Source of the DNA: Bryobacterales bacterium
GTDB taxonomy: Bacteria; Acidobacteriota; Terriglobia; Bryobacterales; Bryobacteraceae
NCBI GenBank assembly: GCA_009697495.1
Contig: SHUN01000180.1
Coordinates: 1-6,346, forward strand
Direction: 5' to 3'
DNA length: 6,346 bases
Part shown: positions 1 through 6,346 of the stretch, piece by piece
Position numbering within the stretch: position 1 is the stretch's first letter
How the letters are laid out: every line of letters begins with the position of its first letter
The notes under the pieces: model-generated
Seen by the model: the letters and a program-made list of their open reading frames with translations, nothing else
Told to the model about the DNA's origin: nothing
Database searches by the model: none
Made by a program: the position numbers and the translations under genes

Positions 1-1004
1 TTCGAAAGAATCTGGATAAGGGCCGCGAGATCGAGGTCCTCCAAAACTCCGACCACGGGCAACCGGCCGATGAACTCCGGAATGAAGCCGTAGCGGATGA
101 GGTCGACGGGCTGGATGAGGCTGATCAGGTTGTCATCCTTGCGTTGGGAAATCTGCCGCGGGCGCAACCGTTCCTTCGTCTCGCCTTCGCTGAAACCAAT
201 AGAGCGGCGGCCGACCCTGCGTTCGACGATCTTGTCCATGCCGCCGAAGGCGCCGCCGCAGATGAAAAGAATGTTCGACGTGTCGACGGGCGTGAACTCC
301 TGGTGGGGATGCTTACGGCCGCCCTGCGGGGGCACGTTGGCGATGGTGCCTTCCAGGATCTTCAGCAACGCCTGCTGCACGCCTTCCCCGGACACGTCGC
401 GGGTGATGGAAGGATTCTCGTCCTTGCGGCAGATCTTGTCGATTTCATCGATATAAATAATGCCAGTCTGGCAGCGCTGAACGTCCCAATCGGAATTCTG
501 CAGCAATCGAAGAATGATGTTCTCAACGTCTTCGCCGACGTATCCGGCTTCGGTGAGCGTGGTGGCGTCGACGATCGCAAACGGGACATCAAGGATGCGG
601 GCCAGCGTTTGGGCGAGCAGCGTCTTGCCGGTGCCGGTGGGGCCGATGAGCAAAATATTCGATTTGCCCAACTCCACCTCACTGCCGCGCTGCTTATTCA
701 TCTGAATGCGCTTGTAGTGGTTGTAGACGGCGACGGCGAGCTTCTTCTTCGTGGAATCCTGGCCGATCACGTACTGATCGAGATACTCTTTCAACTCCAA
801 AGGCTTGGGGAGTTTGTGGGGCGCGGAGTAAGTCTGCTCATTCTTGTCGTCTTCAAGAATGGAGTTGCATACGGCGATGCACTCATCGCAGATGTAGGAG
901 CGCGGATAGTCGCTGAGCGGTGACGAGATCAGCTTGCCGACTACATCCTGGTTTTTATGACAAAAAGAACAACGCAGAGCTTCGTCCGTCGAGGAACGCT
1001 TCAC
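1..1004 (-). CDS. clpX: ATP-dependent Clp protease ATP-binding subunit ClpX (C-terminus beyond window)
   Basis: ClpX is the hexameric AAA+ unfoldase that feeds tagged proteins into the ClpP chamber in the cytoplasm. Reading from a GTG start gives 334 codons without a stop; the usual length is about 410-425, so the last ~80-90 residues lie off the left edge. In order: a zinc-binding domain with Cys12, Cys15, Cys39 and Cys42; Walker A GPTGTGKT at 121-128; pore-1 loop GYVG at 154-157; Walker [10 protein letters not shown] with Asp186 and Glu187; the conserved [14 protein letters not shown] segment; the ClpX-specific RKH loop at 230-232; and PEFIGRLPV with the arginine finger at 314. All catalytic and pore elements visible are intact. 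The GTG start is supported by AGGAG seven bases upstream and by the zinc domain beginning right after it. The 23-residue spacing between cysteine pairs is five longer than in E. coli ClpX. The upstream neighbour is a histidine kinase instead of clpP. Confidence 0.97.
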   Translation of the reverse strand, partial: MKRSSTDEALRCSFCHKNQDVVGKLISSPLSDYPRSYICDECIAVCNSILEDDKNEQTYSAPHKLPKPLELKEYLDQYVIGQDSTKKKLAVAVYNHYKRIQMNKQRGSEVELGKSNILLIGPTGTGKTLLAQTLARILDVPFAIVDATTLTEAGYVGEDVENIILRLLQNSDWDVQRCQTGIIYIDEIDKICRKDENPSITRDVSGEGVQQALLKILEGTIANVPPQGGRKHPHQEFTPVDTSNILFICGGAFGGMDKIVERRVGRRSIGFSEGETKERLRPRQISQRKDDNLISLIQPVDLIRYGFIPEFIGRLPVVGVLEDLDLAALIQILS

Positions 1005-1011
1005 GCTGGGA

Positions 1012-1016
1012 CTCCT
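1012..1016 (-). promoter_or_regulatory. Ribosome binding site of clpX
   Basis: AGGAG on the minus strand lies seven bases before the GTG at 1004. It fixes that GTG as the clpX start. Confidence 0.8.
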
Positions 1017-1027
1017 AATGGAACAAA

Positions 1028-1037
1028 GTTTCGAAAC
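1028..1037. repeat. Perfect 10-bp palindrome in the clpX leader
   Basis: GTTTCGAAAC is a perfect palindrome. It lies between the candidate clpX -10 box and the clpX ribosome binding site, where a repressor operator could sit. No known operator consensus is recognised and a palindrome of this length can arise by chance, so the function is open. Confidence 0.3.
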
Positions 1038-1063
1038 AGGTACGCCATAGACTTGCCGCCTTC

Positions 1064-1090
1064 ATTATAGCCCGTCCGCCGCGCTTGCAA
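1064..1090 (-). promoter_or_regulatory. Candidate clpX promoter inside the end of the kinase gene
   Basis: An exact TATAAT -10 box (1064-1069, minus strand) overlaps the TAA stop of the histidine kinase. A partial -35 match, TTGCAA (1085-1090; four of six bases), lies 15 bases upstream, which is shorter than the ideal 17. Transcription would start near 1056-1057 and leave a leader of about 50 bases before the GTG of clpX. The perfect -10 is notable in GC-rich DNA, but the short spacing and weak -35 keep this tentative. Confidence 0.4.
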
Positions 1091-3257
1091 GTGCAATCTT
1101 CCTACTTAGAGCTATCGATTTCGGCACGGGAGATGCCGCGGGAAGGTAATGGGATAGCACTTCGCGGAGACGGTCCAGACGAATTGGTTTGGAGATGTAA
1201 TCATTCATTCCAGCGGCGAGGCAGAGTTCGCGATCGCCTTTCATGGCGTTCGCGGTCATCGCGACAATGGGAATCCCGGCGGTGGCGGCGTTTTGGCGCA
1301 GGCGGCGCGTGGCCTCGTAGCCGTCCATGCCGGGCATCTGGCAATCCATGAGCACCAGGCAAAACGCCTGTTTAGCCGCGGCTTCCAGCGAGGCCTGGCC
1401 GTCCGTCACAACCGTCGAGGTCAGCCCAAGCGCTTCGGTGAGCCTCGCGGCGAGCAGCTGGTTGACGGCGTTATCTTCCACAATCAGGACGTGGCCGGAT
1501 AGCTTGACCGAAGGCCGGACGGGGACCGCGGGAATCGACTGGGGCAGGCAGGCGGCGGCAGCGAGGACTTCGGCGATTTGCGCGGCGCGGACGGGGCGGG
1601 TGAGGGTAGCGTCGTCGACGACGAACTCGCCTCGATGGTGCAGCAGGAAAACCGGCGGCGGCGGCGTTGGCAGCGTCTCCCGCAACCGGGCGCTGAGTTC
1701 GGCGAGGGACTGGCCGGGTCCGGCGCCGGCAATCACGCAATGGAACGCCGCCTCGGCGATGTGCTGCAATGCCTCGTCGGCCGAGGCGCACAGGGTAACG
1801 GAAGCGTGACGATGGGCGAGCAGTTCGCCGATGGTGGCGCGGGAGTTCGGGGCAGGCTCAATGACCAGTATTCGACAGGACTCAGCCAGAGGCGTTCCAG
1901 TGTGCGGGTTAGCGGCTTTGGAAAGCAATACGTCAAACGTAAACTTCGCTCCTGCGCCTTCTTCGCTTTCCGCCGCGATAGATCCTCCCATGGCGGTAAC
2001 CAGTTCGCGGGAAATGGCCAGGCCGAGCCCCGTTCCGCCGTATCGCCTGTTGGTAGAGGAATCGGCCTGGGTAAAGGGCTGGAAGAGCCGGGCGAGAGTA
2101 TCGGGACTCATGCCGTGCCCTCTATCGGCAACGGAGAAAGACAGGCGAACGGTCTGCCCGGACTGCTGCTTGAGGCTGACGCCGACGAAGACGCTGCCGC
2201 CGTTGGGCCAGTCGCCTGCGCCGCTGAATTTGATGGCGTTGCCGACGAGGTTCATCAATACCTGACGCAGGCGGCCTGCGTCGCCGCAAGCCCATTCCGG
2301 AACGGCGGGGTCAATCCGGTAACCGAGGTCGAGTCCCTTCTCATAGGCGCGAGGGGCCAAGAGATCGAAGACGTCTTCAATGGCATTCCGAACGATAAAA
2401 TCCTCGCGGACGAAATCGAGTTTACCGGCGGTCATTTTGGAGAAGTCCAAAATGTCATTGAGGATTTCCAGAAGGGCTTCGGCGGAGCGGTGGCTGGTTC
2501 GGGCTAGCAAAGTTTGGTCGCGATCCAGGCTGGTTTGGAGCAACAATTCGAGCGTTCCAATGACGCCGTTCATCGGCGTTCGTAACTCATGGCTCATGTT
2601 GGCGAGGAACTCGCTCTTGACGCGAGCGGCGACCTCGGCCTCCTTTCGCGATTTCTCCAGCAGCAGGGATTCGACGACCGACTGGACGAACCATGCATTG
2701 ATTTCGACGATTTGATACGTTAAGGCGGCGAGGAAAACGGACATGAGGATGAGCATGGCGACCGCCTCTCCGTTGGCCCCGGTGGCGACGCCCGCCATCG
2801 TTGGGATCATGAGGCAGGCAAGGTAGGTGAACGTGAGTTTGCGATCACCGGCGAAAATTCCCAGAGAGAAGCCGCACATGCCGGCTGCAATCACCAGCAC
2901 GGTGAATTGAAGGGGATCACCGCGATACTGAATCTGCAAGTAGGCGGAAAAACATCCCCAGAGGCATCCGGCGGCGGCGGTGTGGCGACCGTAGGATTGC
3001 AGCCACTGGATGGATTGATCCGAATTCGCGGGCGGCGGCCCCGTGAACAGCAACCGCAAGCGAAGAACGCCTAGAATGCCGTAGAGGGTCACCAAGGACC
3101 CAAATAGATACGGCTGCCGCGTGGCGAGGGGAGAGCCGAAGCCGAGGGGTATCAGGACGAGGACATAAAGAAATACAGCCCAGCGGCTACGCCGCCAAAT
3201 CTGTGCCGCCCGCGCGACCTGAACTTGGGGCGCGAACTCCTGATCAACCGTAGTCAC
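1065..3257 (-). CDS. Membrane-bound hybrid sensor histidine kinase with two receiver domains
   Basis: A 730-residue two-component sensor kinase. The N-terminal third has about six hydrophobic segments (near residues 26-42, 50-71, 91-107, 118-137, 143-160, 165-190) and no recognised extracellular sensor domain, so the signal is unknown. A short linker leads to the HisKA dimerisation domain with the phospho-accepting His223 in [10 protein letters not shown]. The ATPase domain follows: N box NLVGNAIKF (336-344), G1 DRGHG (378-382), F box FQPF (392-395) and G2 GGTGLGL (407-413). Residues ~461-570 look like a degenerate receiver: the usual Asp is Ala510 (CVIAGAG) and the usual Lys-Pro is Arg554-Pro. 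A second receiver (~588-705) is complete, with Glu594/Asp595, phospho-acceptor Asp638 in [11 protein letters not shown], Thr668 and Lys690. No HPt domain or DNA-binding output is present, so phosphate would pass to a separate partner. The GTG start lies 12 bases after the tig stop, with an in-frame TAA just upstream and no convincing Shine-Dalgarno, suggesting translation coupled to tig. It occupies the position normally held by clpP. Confidence 0.93.
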   Translation of the reverse strand: MTTVDQEFAPQVQVARAAQIWRRSRWAVFLYVLVLIPLGFGSPLATRQPYLFGSLVTLYGILGVLRLRLLFTGPPPANSDQSIQWLQSYGRHTAAAGCLWGCFSAYLQIQYRGDPLQFTVLVIAAGMCGFSLGIFAGDRKLTFTYLACLMIPTMAGVATGANGEAVAMLILMSVFLAALTYQIVEINAWFVQSVVESLLLEKSRKEAEVAARVKSEFLANMSHELRTPMNGVIGTLELLLQTSLDRDQTLLARTSHRSAEALLEILNDILDFSKMTAGKLDFVREDFIVRNAIEDVFDLLAPRAYEKGLDLGYRIDPAVPEWACGDAGRLRQVLMNLVGNAIKFSGAGDWPNGGSVFVGVSLKQQSGQTVRLSFSVADRGHGMSPDTLARLFQPFTQADSSTNRRYGGTGLGLAISRELVTAMGGSIAAESEEGAGAKFTFDVLLSKAANPHTGTPLAESCRILVIEPAPNSRATIGELLAHRHASVTLCASADEALQHIAEAAFHCVIAGAGPGQSLAELSARLRETLPTPPPPVFLLHHRGEFVVDDATLTRPVRAAQIAEVLAAAACLPQSIPAVPVRPSVKLSGHVLIVEDNAVNQLLAARLTEALGLTSTVVTDGQASLEAAAKQAFCLVLMDCQMPGMDGYEATRRLRQNAATAGIPIVAMTANAMKGDRELCLAAGMNDYISKPIRLDRLREVLSHYLPAASPVPKSIALSRKIALASAADGL

Positions 3258-3269
3258 CTGCTTTTAAGA

Positions 3270-4574
3270 CTACTCGATTTCCGTATCCGCCGGAACTTCC
3301 GGCGCGGCCGGCTCTACTTTGCTGGCTTGCTCGAACAGAAAATTCAGCGTTTTCTGGGTGCGGATGTGGCCGGCGATGCGGCCGACGGTGCCGTCCTGCT
3401 CCAGGCGGCGGCGGACGGATGCGACCGCTTCCCGCTCCTGCCGGGCGATGCGTTGCACTTCGCCATCCACTTCGTCGCGGGTGGCGTGAATCGCCTCCCG
3501 GTCAGCCACCTTTTCCAACAGCAACGAAGCGCGGACATCTTTCAAAGCGCGCGGGGCTTGGGATTCCTTGAGCTTGTCCCAATCGAGATTCAACGTGCGG
3601 GGGTCAATGCCCTGATCCGCCAGGCTGCGAAGACGGTTTTCGATAATTGACTCAACCTGGCGATCAACGAAAGACTGCGGGATGGGGAAGTCGTAAAGCT
3701 CGACGAGGGAATCCAGAATCGCGGCGTGCGCCTGCTGCCGCGCGGTGTTGTCACGATCGGCATAGATGGACTTGCGGGCGGCGGCGCGGAGTTCGTCCAG
3801 GCTCTTAAAGTCGCCGAGATCCTGCGCGAACTCATCGTTGAGTTCCGGCATTTCTTTCCGGCGGATGGTTTTGAGTGTGCAGGAGAAGGTGACGGTCTGG
3901 CCCGCGAGGCGCTCAGCCCCGTAGTCAGCCGGATAGGCAATGACGAATTCCTTTTCATCACCCGGCTCCATGCCGGTGACATTTTCGGTGAAGGCGGCCA
4001 TGGTGTCGCTGTGGCCGAGCTCGAGCGCCAGTTCGTTTTCATTCAATTCGCCGCCTTCCAGGGGCGAAAGGCTGCGCAGGGCGATCAGAACATGATCGGT
4101 GCCGTTGGCGGGACGGGGATCCTCGTTAATATATTCGGCTTTCTGGGCGCGAAGAGCCTGCAGGCGGGCCTCCACTTCCTCGGCGGCCACCACAGGCTCG
4201 CGGTAGGGAACGGTGAGTCCGCGATAATCGTCACGCAGCTCCACGACAGGCGCTACTTCGAACTGCGTCTTAAACTTCAACGGCTCACCGGCGTGGTAGT
4301 GCGTGTCGACGACCAACGGCGTTCCCACGACTTCCAGCTTTTCTCCGTCGGCATACTGGCGGAACGCCTTTTGAATGATTCGTTCCAACACATCCTGCCT
4401 GACATCCTTCGCAAACTTCGTGCGAATCAGCGAGGCGGGAACTTTGCCGGGACGGAATCCGGGCAGCGCCGCTTTCTTGCGAATGTCTTCGACAACCAGT
4501 GTCGTTTCCTTGTCGATCTCCTCAAGGGAAACGACTAGTTCAATTTCGTGCTTGCAGCCTTCAAGGAGTGCCAT
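3270..4574 (-). CDS. tig: Trigger factor (ribosome-associated chaperone and prolyl isomerase)
   Basis: Trigger factor binds near the peptide exit of the ribosome through L23 and shelters nascent chains; its middle domain is an FKBP-type peptidyl-prolyl isomerase. The 434-residue length is typical. The N-terminal ribosome-binding domain (~1-115) carries the signature GFRPGKVP at 39-46. The FKBP-like domain spans about 145-237, ending in AYPADYGAERLAGQTVTFSC (213-232). The helical C-terminal chaperone domain begins with the family-typical MPELNDEFAQDLG (242-254) and includes FPIPQSFVDRQ (296-306). The usual FKBP segment FIPGFE reads TMAAFTE here, so isomerase activity may be reduced; this is inferred from motif comparison. 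The ATG start gives the expected MALLEGCKHE, but no clear Shine-Dalgarno precedes it (the bases before the ATG are TTTCCCC). The kinase gene starts 12 bases downstream, so the two are very likely co-transcribed. Confidence 0.96.
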   Translation of the reverse strand: MALLEGCKHEIELVVSLEEIDKETTLVVEDIRKKAALPGFRPGKVPASLIRTKFAKDVRQDVLERIIQKAFRQYADGEKLEVVGTPLVVDTHYHAGEPLKFKTQFEVAPVVELRDDYRGLTVPYREPVVAAEEVEARLQALRAQKAEYINEDPRPANGTDHVLIALRSLSPLEGGELNENELALELGHSDTMAAFTENVTGMEPGDEKEFVIAYPADYGAERLAGQTVTFSCTLKTIRRKEMPELNDEFAQDLGDFKSLDELRAAARKSIYADRDNTARQQAHAAILDSLVELYDFPIPQSFVDRQVESIIENRLRSLADQGIDPRTLNLDWDKLKESQAPRALKDVRASLLLEKVADREAIHATRDEVDGEVQRIARQEREAVASVRRRLEQDGTVGRIAGHIRTQKTLNFLFEQASKVEPAAPEVPADTEIE

Positions 4575-4610
4575 GGGGAAAGTATTTTTGGAAAATCGAT
4601 TCGGATGAGC

Positions 4611-4640
4611 GAGGCGCGAAGTGAATCACTTGCGCGCCTC
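4611..4640 (-). terminator. Strong hairpin between metK and tig (possible terminator or attenuator)
   Basis: An 8-base-pair stem GAGGCGCG/CGCGCCTC continues after one bulged C into a 5-base-pair stem AAGTG/CACTT closed by a 3-base loop: 13 pairs in all. It starts 28 bases after the metK stop and ends 36 bases before the tig ATG. On the minus strand no T-run follows directly; the nearest is TTTT about 14 bases on, so it is not a textbook intrinsic terminator. It could end metK transcripts, protect their 3' end, or modulate read-through into tig. Confidence 0.5.
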
Positions 4641-4668
4641 CATTGCGGTTAGTTTGGTTGCTCGGGGA

Positions 4669-5838
4669 TTACGCGCGGGCGCCGACGGCCACAGCGGCCT
4701 CGGAGCGGAGCGCTTCGGCTTTATCGGTGGCTTCCCAGGTAAAGGTAGGCTCATTGCGGCCGAAGTGGCCGAACGCGGCGGTCTTGCGGTAAATCGGACG
4801 GCGCAGTTGCAGGCTGTCGATGATCGCCTTCGGAGTGAGACCGAAGTTGGCGCGAACCAGTTCGGTAAGGCGGACGCTGTCCACCACGCCGGTGCCGAAG
4901 GTGTCGACCATAACGGAAACGGGCTCCGCAACGCCGATCGCGTAGGCCAACTGCACTTCGCAGCGGGTCGCCAAACCGGCGGCCACGATGTTTTTCGCAA
5001 TATAGCGGGCCATGTAGCAGGCCGACCGGTCAACCTTCGTCGGGTCCTTGCCGGAGAATGCGCCGCCGCCGTGCCGGCCCATGCCGCCATAGGTGTCAAC
5101 GATGATCTTGCGGCCGGTGAGCCCGGTGTCGCCGTGCGGTCCGCCGATGACGAAACGACCGGTGGGGTTGATGTGGTACTTGGTGCCGCTGTCCACCATG
5201 TCAGCGGGGATGATCGGGTCAATCACCAGCTTCCGAATCTGCGCAATGATTTCTTCCTGGGAGACTTCGGGGGCATGCTGGGTGGAGAGAACGATTGCGT
5301 CAATGCGCTTCGGAGCTCCATTGACGTATTCGACGGAAACCTGGCTCTTGCCATCGGGGCGCAGCCAGTTCACGAGTCCGGCGCGGCGGACTTCGGAGAG
5401 CTGTTTCACCAGCTTATGCGCCATCATGATGGGCAGCGGCATCAGCTCCGCCGTCTCATCGCAGGCGTAGCCGAACATCATGCCCTGGTCGCCGGCGCCG
5501 CCGGTATCAACGCCCATCGCGATATGCGCGGACTGGGTTTGAATGGCGTTCAGGATGCCGCATGTCTTGGCATCGTAGCCCATGGCCGCGTCGGTGAAGC
5601 CGATATCGGCAATCACGTCGCGTACCAGATCGGGCACGTTAAAAATGGACTTGGTGGTGATTTCACCGGCAATAACCGCCAGACCCGTCGTGACGAGAAC
5701 CTCACAGGCCACGCGGCCCATCGGGTCATCTTTCATTACGGCATCGAGAACGGCATCGGAAATCTGATCCGCCATCTTGTCGGGATGGCCTTCAGTGACC
5801 GACTCCGAAGTAAAAATATGACGCATACCTTCAGCCAC
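4669..5838 (-). CDS. metK: S-adenosylmethionine synthetase (methionine adenosyltransferase)
   Basis: MetK makes S-adenosylmethionine from methionine and ATP, releasing phosphate and pyrophosphate; the enzyme is a cytoplasmic tetramer needing Mg2+ and K+. The 389 residues match the usual ~385-400. Visible family motifs are [13 protein letters not shown] near the N-terminus (EGHPDK at 16-21), the first signature [11 protein letters not shown] (114-124), [18 protein letters not shown] (227-244), and the second signature GGGAFSGKD (257-265) in the phosphate-binding loop. No key residue looks altered. The start is taken as GTG at 5838 because AAGGAG lies six bases upstream; an in-frame ATG four codons later, at 5826, is the alternative. 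A 164-base spacer with a candidate structured leader separates it from the cupin gene, suggesting its own promoter and possibly RNA-level control. Confidence 0.98.
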   Translation of the reverse strand: MAEGMRHIFTSESVTEGHPDKMADQISDAVLDAVMKDDPMGRVACEVLVTTGLAVIAGEITTKSIFNVPDLVRDVIADIGFTDAAMGYDAKTCGILNAIQTQSAHIAMGVDTGGAGDQGMMFGYACDETAELMPLPIMMAHKLVKQLSEVRRAGLVNWLRPDGKSQVSVEYVNGAPKRIDAIVLSTQHAPEVSQEEIIAQIRKLVIDPIIPADMVDSGTKYHINPTGRFVIGGPHGDTGLTGRKIIVDTYGGMGRHGGGAFSGKDPTKVDRSACYMARYIAKNIVAAGLATRCEVQLAYAIGVAEPVSVMVDTFGTGVVDSVRLTELVRANFGLTPKAIIDSLQLRRPIYRKTAAFGHFGRNEPTFTWEATDKAEALRSEAAVAVGARA

Positions 5839-5844
5839 GAATTG

Positions 5845-5850
5845 CTCCTT
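5845..5850 (-). promoter_or_regulatory. Ribosome binding site of metK
   Basis: AAGGAG on the minus strand lies six bases before the GTG at 5838 and favours that start over the ATG at 5826. The bases just before it (AAAACCC) could pair with the loop of the upstream leader structure. Confidence 0.8.
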
Positions 5851-5868
5851 GGGTTTTCATTCCATCAA

Positions 5869-5965
5869 TTGGCAAAGACCCCGCCAGCGCCGCATTCAGC
5901 GTGGCCCAAAAACCGATATGTGCGCTTGGAACAGACAACAAGGTATTTCGGGGCGGGGTTGCCAA
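5869..5965 (-). promoter_or_regulatory. Candidate structured leader RNA upstream of metK
   Basis: On the minus strand, TTGGCAA-CCCCGCC (5965-5952) is complementary to GGCGGGG-TCT-TTGCCAA (5885-5869): two 7-base-pair blocks, 14 pairs in total, with a 3-base bulge, enclosing 66 bases. Inside, CCGA (5951-5948) can pair with TCGG near 5916, and GCGC-rich segments offer smaller stems. GGTTTT (5914-5909) can pair with AAAACC (5857-5852), just before the metK ribosome binding site, and the adjoining TTGGG (5909-5905) can pair in another register with CCCAA, which covers its first bases. Such geometry fits a cis-regulatory switch. The S-box, SAM-II, SAM-III, SAM-IV, SAM/SAH and SAH consensus sequences were considered and not recognised. 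Folding was done by eye. Confidence 0.4.
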
Positions 5966-5971
5966 CCTTCA

Positions 5972-5977
5972 ATTCTA
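5972..5977 (-). promoter_or_regulatory. Possible -10 box of the metK promoter
   Basis: TAGAAT on the minus strand matches five of six bases of TATAAT. It lies six bases before the first arm of the leader inverted repeat, so a transcript from it would start almost exactly at that arm. No recognisable -35 box is found at the expected distance, so the call is weak. Confidence 0.25.
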
Positions 5978-6002
5978 TCACGGCGGAGTTGGAGGCGTTT
6001 CG

Positions 6003-6346
6003 CTATTCCACGTCCCGATGCACTGTGCCGGGCGAGAACGCCGGCAGACAAACGGCGATGTATTCGGCCCCGTCCGGTCCAGGCGTCGAATAACGAATCC
6101 ATTCCCCGGCCTTTGTGAGAACAGCCTGGCCTGCTTCGACGGTTAAAGCGCCGTCTTTATGCTCGATTTGGATGGCCCCTTTTATAACCACCGTGTACTC
6201 GTCGAATTCGGGCGTCTGCCCCGGCTCCACCCAGCCGCTGGGACTGCGCATGTGGGCGACGCTGATGTTCTCAGCGCCGGTGTTGACGCGGCCCACAAAT
6301 TCGTCAATTTTCTTAGGCTTGGTTCCGGCGGCTTCGATGCGCGTCG
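6003..6346 (-). CDS. Small cupin-domain protein lacking the usual metal-binding histidines (5' end beyond window)
   Basis: The frame is open to the right edge, giving 113 visible residues before the TAG stop. The part before the GTG at 6296 (TRIEAAGTKPKKIDEF) looks like real family sequence, so the true start is probably off the window. The core reads as a single cupin beta-barrel: GWVEPGQTPEFDEYTVVIKG fits cupin motif 1 and AGQAVLTKAGEWIRYSTPG fits motif 2, followed by GAEYIAVCLPAFSP. The motif 1 histidines appear replaced by Gln and Pro, and the motif 2 His by Ile or Arg; only the motif 1 Glu remains. Metal-dependent catalysis is therefore unlikely, and a binding or sensing role is possible. 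No specific function or substrate can be assigned. It shares the strand of metK but is separated by 164 bases. Confidence 0.8.
   Translation of the reverse strand, partial: TRIEAAGTKPKKIDEFVGRVNTGAENISVAHMRSPSGWVEPGQTPEFDEYTVVIKGAIQIEHKDGALTVEAGQAVLTKAGEWIRYSTPGPDGAEYIAVCLPAFSPGTVHRDVE

Noticed and set aside
144..923. A 259-codon plus-strand frame opposite clpX
   Set aside because: The minus strand encodes clpX with every catalytic motif, so the plus-strand frame is a shadow.
1083..1096. Near-perfect 14-bp palindrome around CTTGCAAG at the kinase 3' end
   Set aside because: It lies in coding sequence, has a mismatched pair, and is short enough to be chance; it overlaps the possible -35 box but gives no independent signal.
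1578..2507. A 309-codon plus-strand frame opposite the kinase
   Set aside because: It is antisense to the HisKA, ATPase and receiver coding region, with low-complexity Gly/Arg composition and no recognisable domain.
3726..4538. A 270-codon plus-strand frame opposite tig
   Set aside because: It is antisense to a full-length trigger factor gene and shows no start signal or family resemblance.
5952..5965. GGCAACC in the metK leader as part of an S-box (SAM-I) riboswitch
   Set aside because: The heptamer resembles the S-box GGCAACC, but the conserved 5' purine-rich segment, the kink-turn and the downstream GGTGC-AATTCC element are missing.
4621..6093. A 490-codon open frame on the plus strand opposite metK
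   Set aside because: It lies antisense to a complete metK with intact motifs, runs through the metK leader, and its protein resembles no family. Long antisense frames are expected in GC-rich coding DNA.

Overview
The window reads as a high-GC bacterial chromosome segment in which every supported gene is on the minus strand, so transcription runs from the right edge to the left. The proteins suggest an Acidobacteria-like organism (Solibacter/Bryobacter type). The grounds are the trigger factor start MALLEGCKHE, a ClpX zinc-binding domain with a longer loop between its cysteine pairs, and a small cupin resembling acidobacterial ones. This rests on remembered family resemblance, not on a search.

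In transcription order: (1) a small cupin-fold protein whose 5' end lies beyond the right edge (6346-6003); (2) a 164-base spacer holding a candidate structured leader, then metK, S-adenosylmethionine synthetase (5838-4669); (3) a 94-base spacer with a strong hairpin, then tig, the ribosome-associated chaperone trigger factor (4574-3270); (4) after only 12 bases, a 730-residue membrane-bound hybrid histidine kinase (3257-1065); (5) after 60 bases with a TATAAT box and a palindrome, clpX, the unfoldase of the ClpXP protease, whose last ~80-90 residues lie beyond the left edge (1004-1).

The tig and clpX genes are the outer members of the widespread tig-clpP-clpX protein quality-control cluster. 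Here the middle position, normally clpP, is held by a sensor kinase, and no clpP is visible. The kinase seems to be co-transcribed with tig, while clpX may also have its own promoter inside the kinase 3' end. The metK leader contains a long inverted repeat (two 7-base-pair blocks, 3-base bulge) and possible pairing next to the ribosome binding site. It does not match the S-box or the other SAM/SAH riboswitch consensus sequences I know, so it is a candidate unclassified regulatory RNA. No tRNA, rRNA, CRISPR array, insertion sequence or phage gene is seen. No gene-free stretch exceeds 300 bases.
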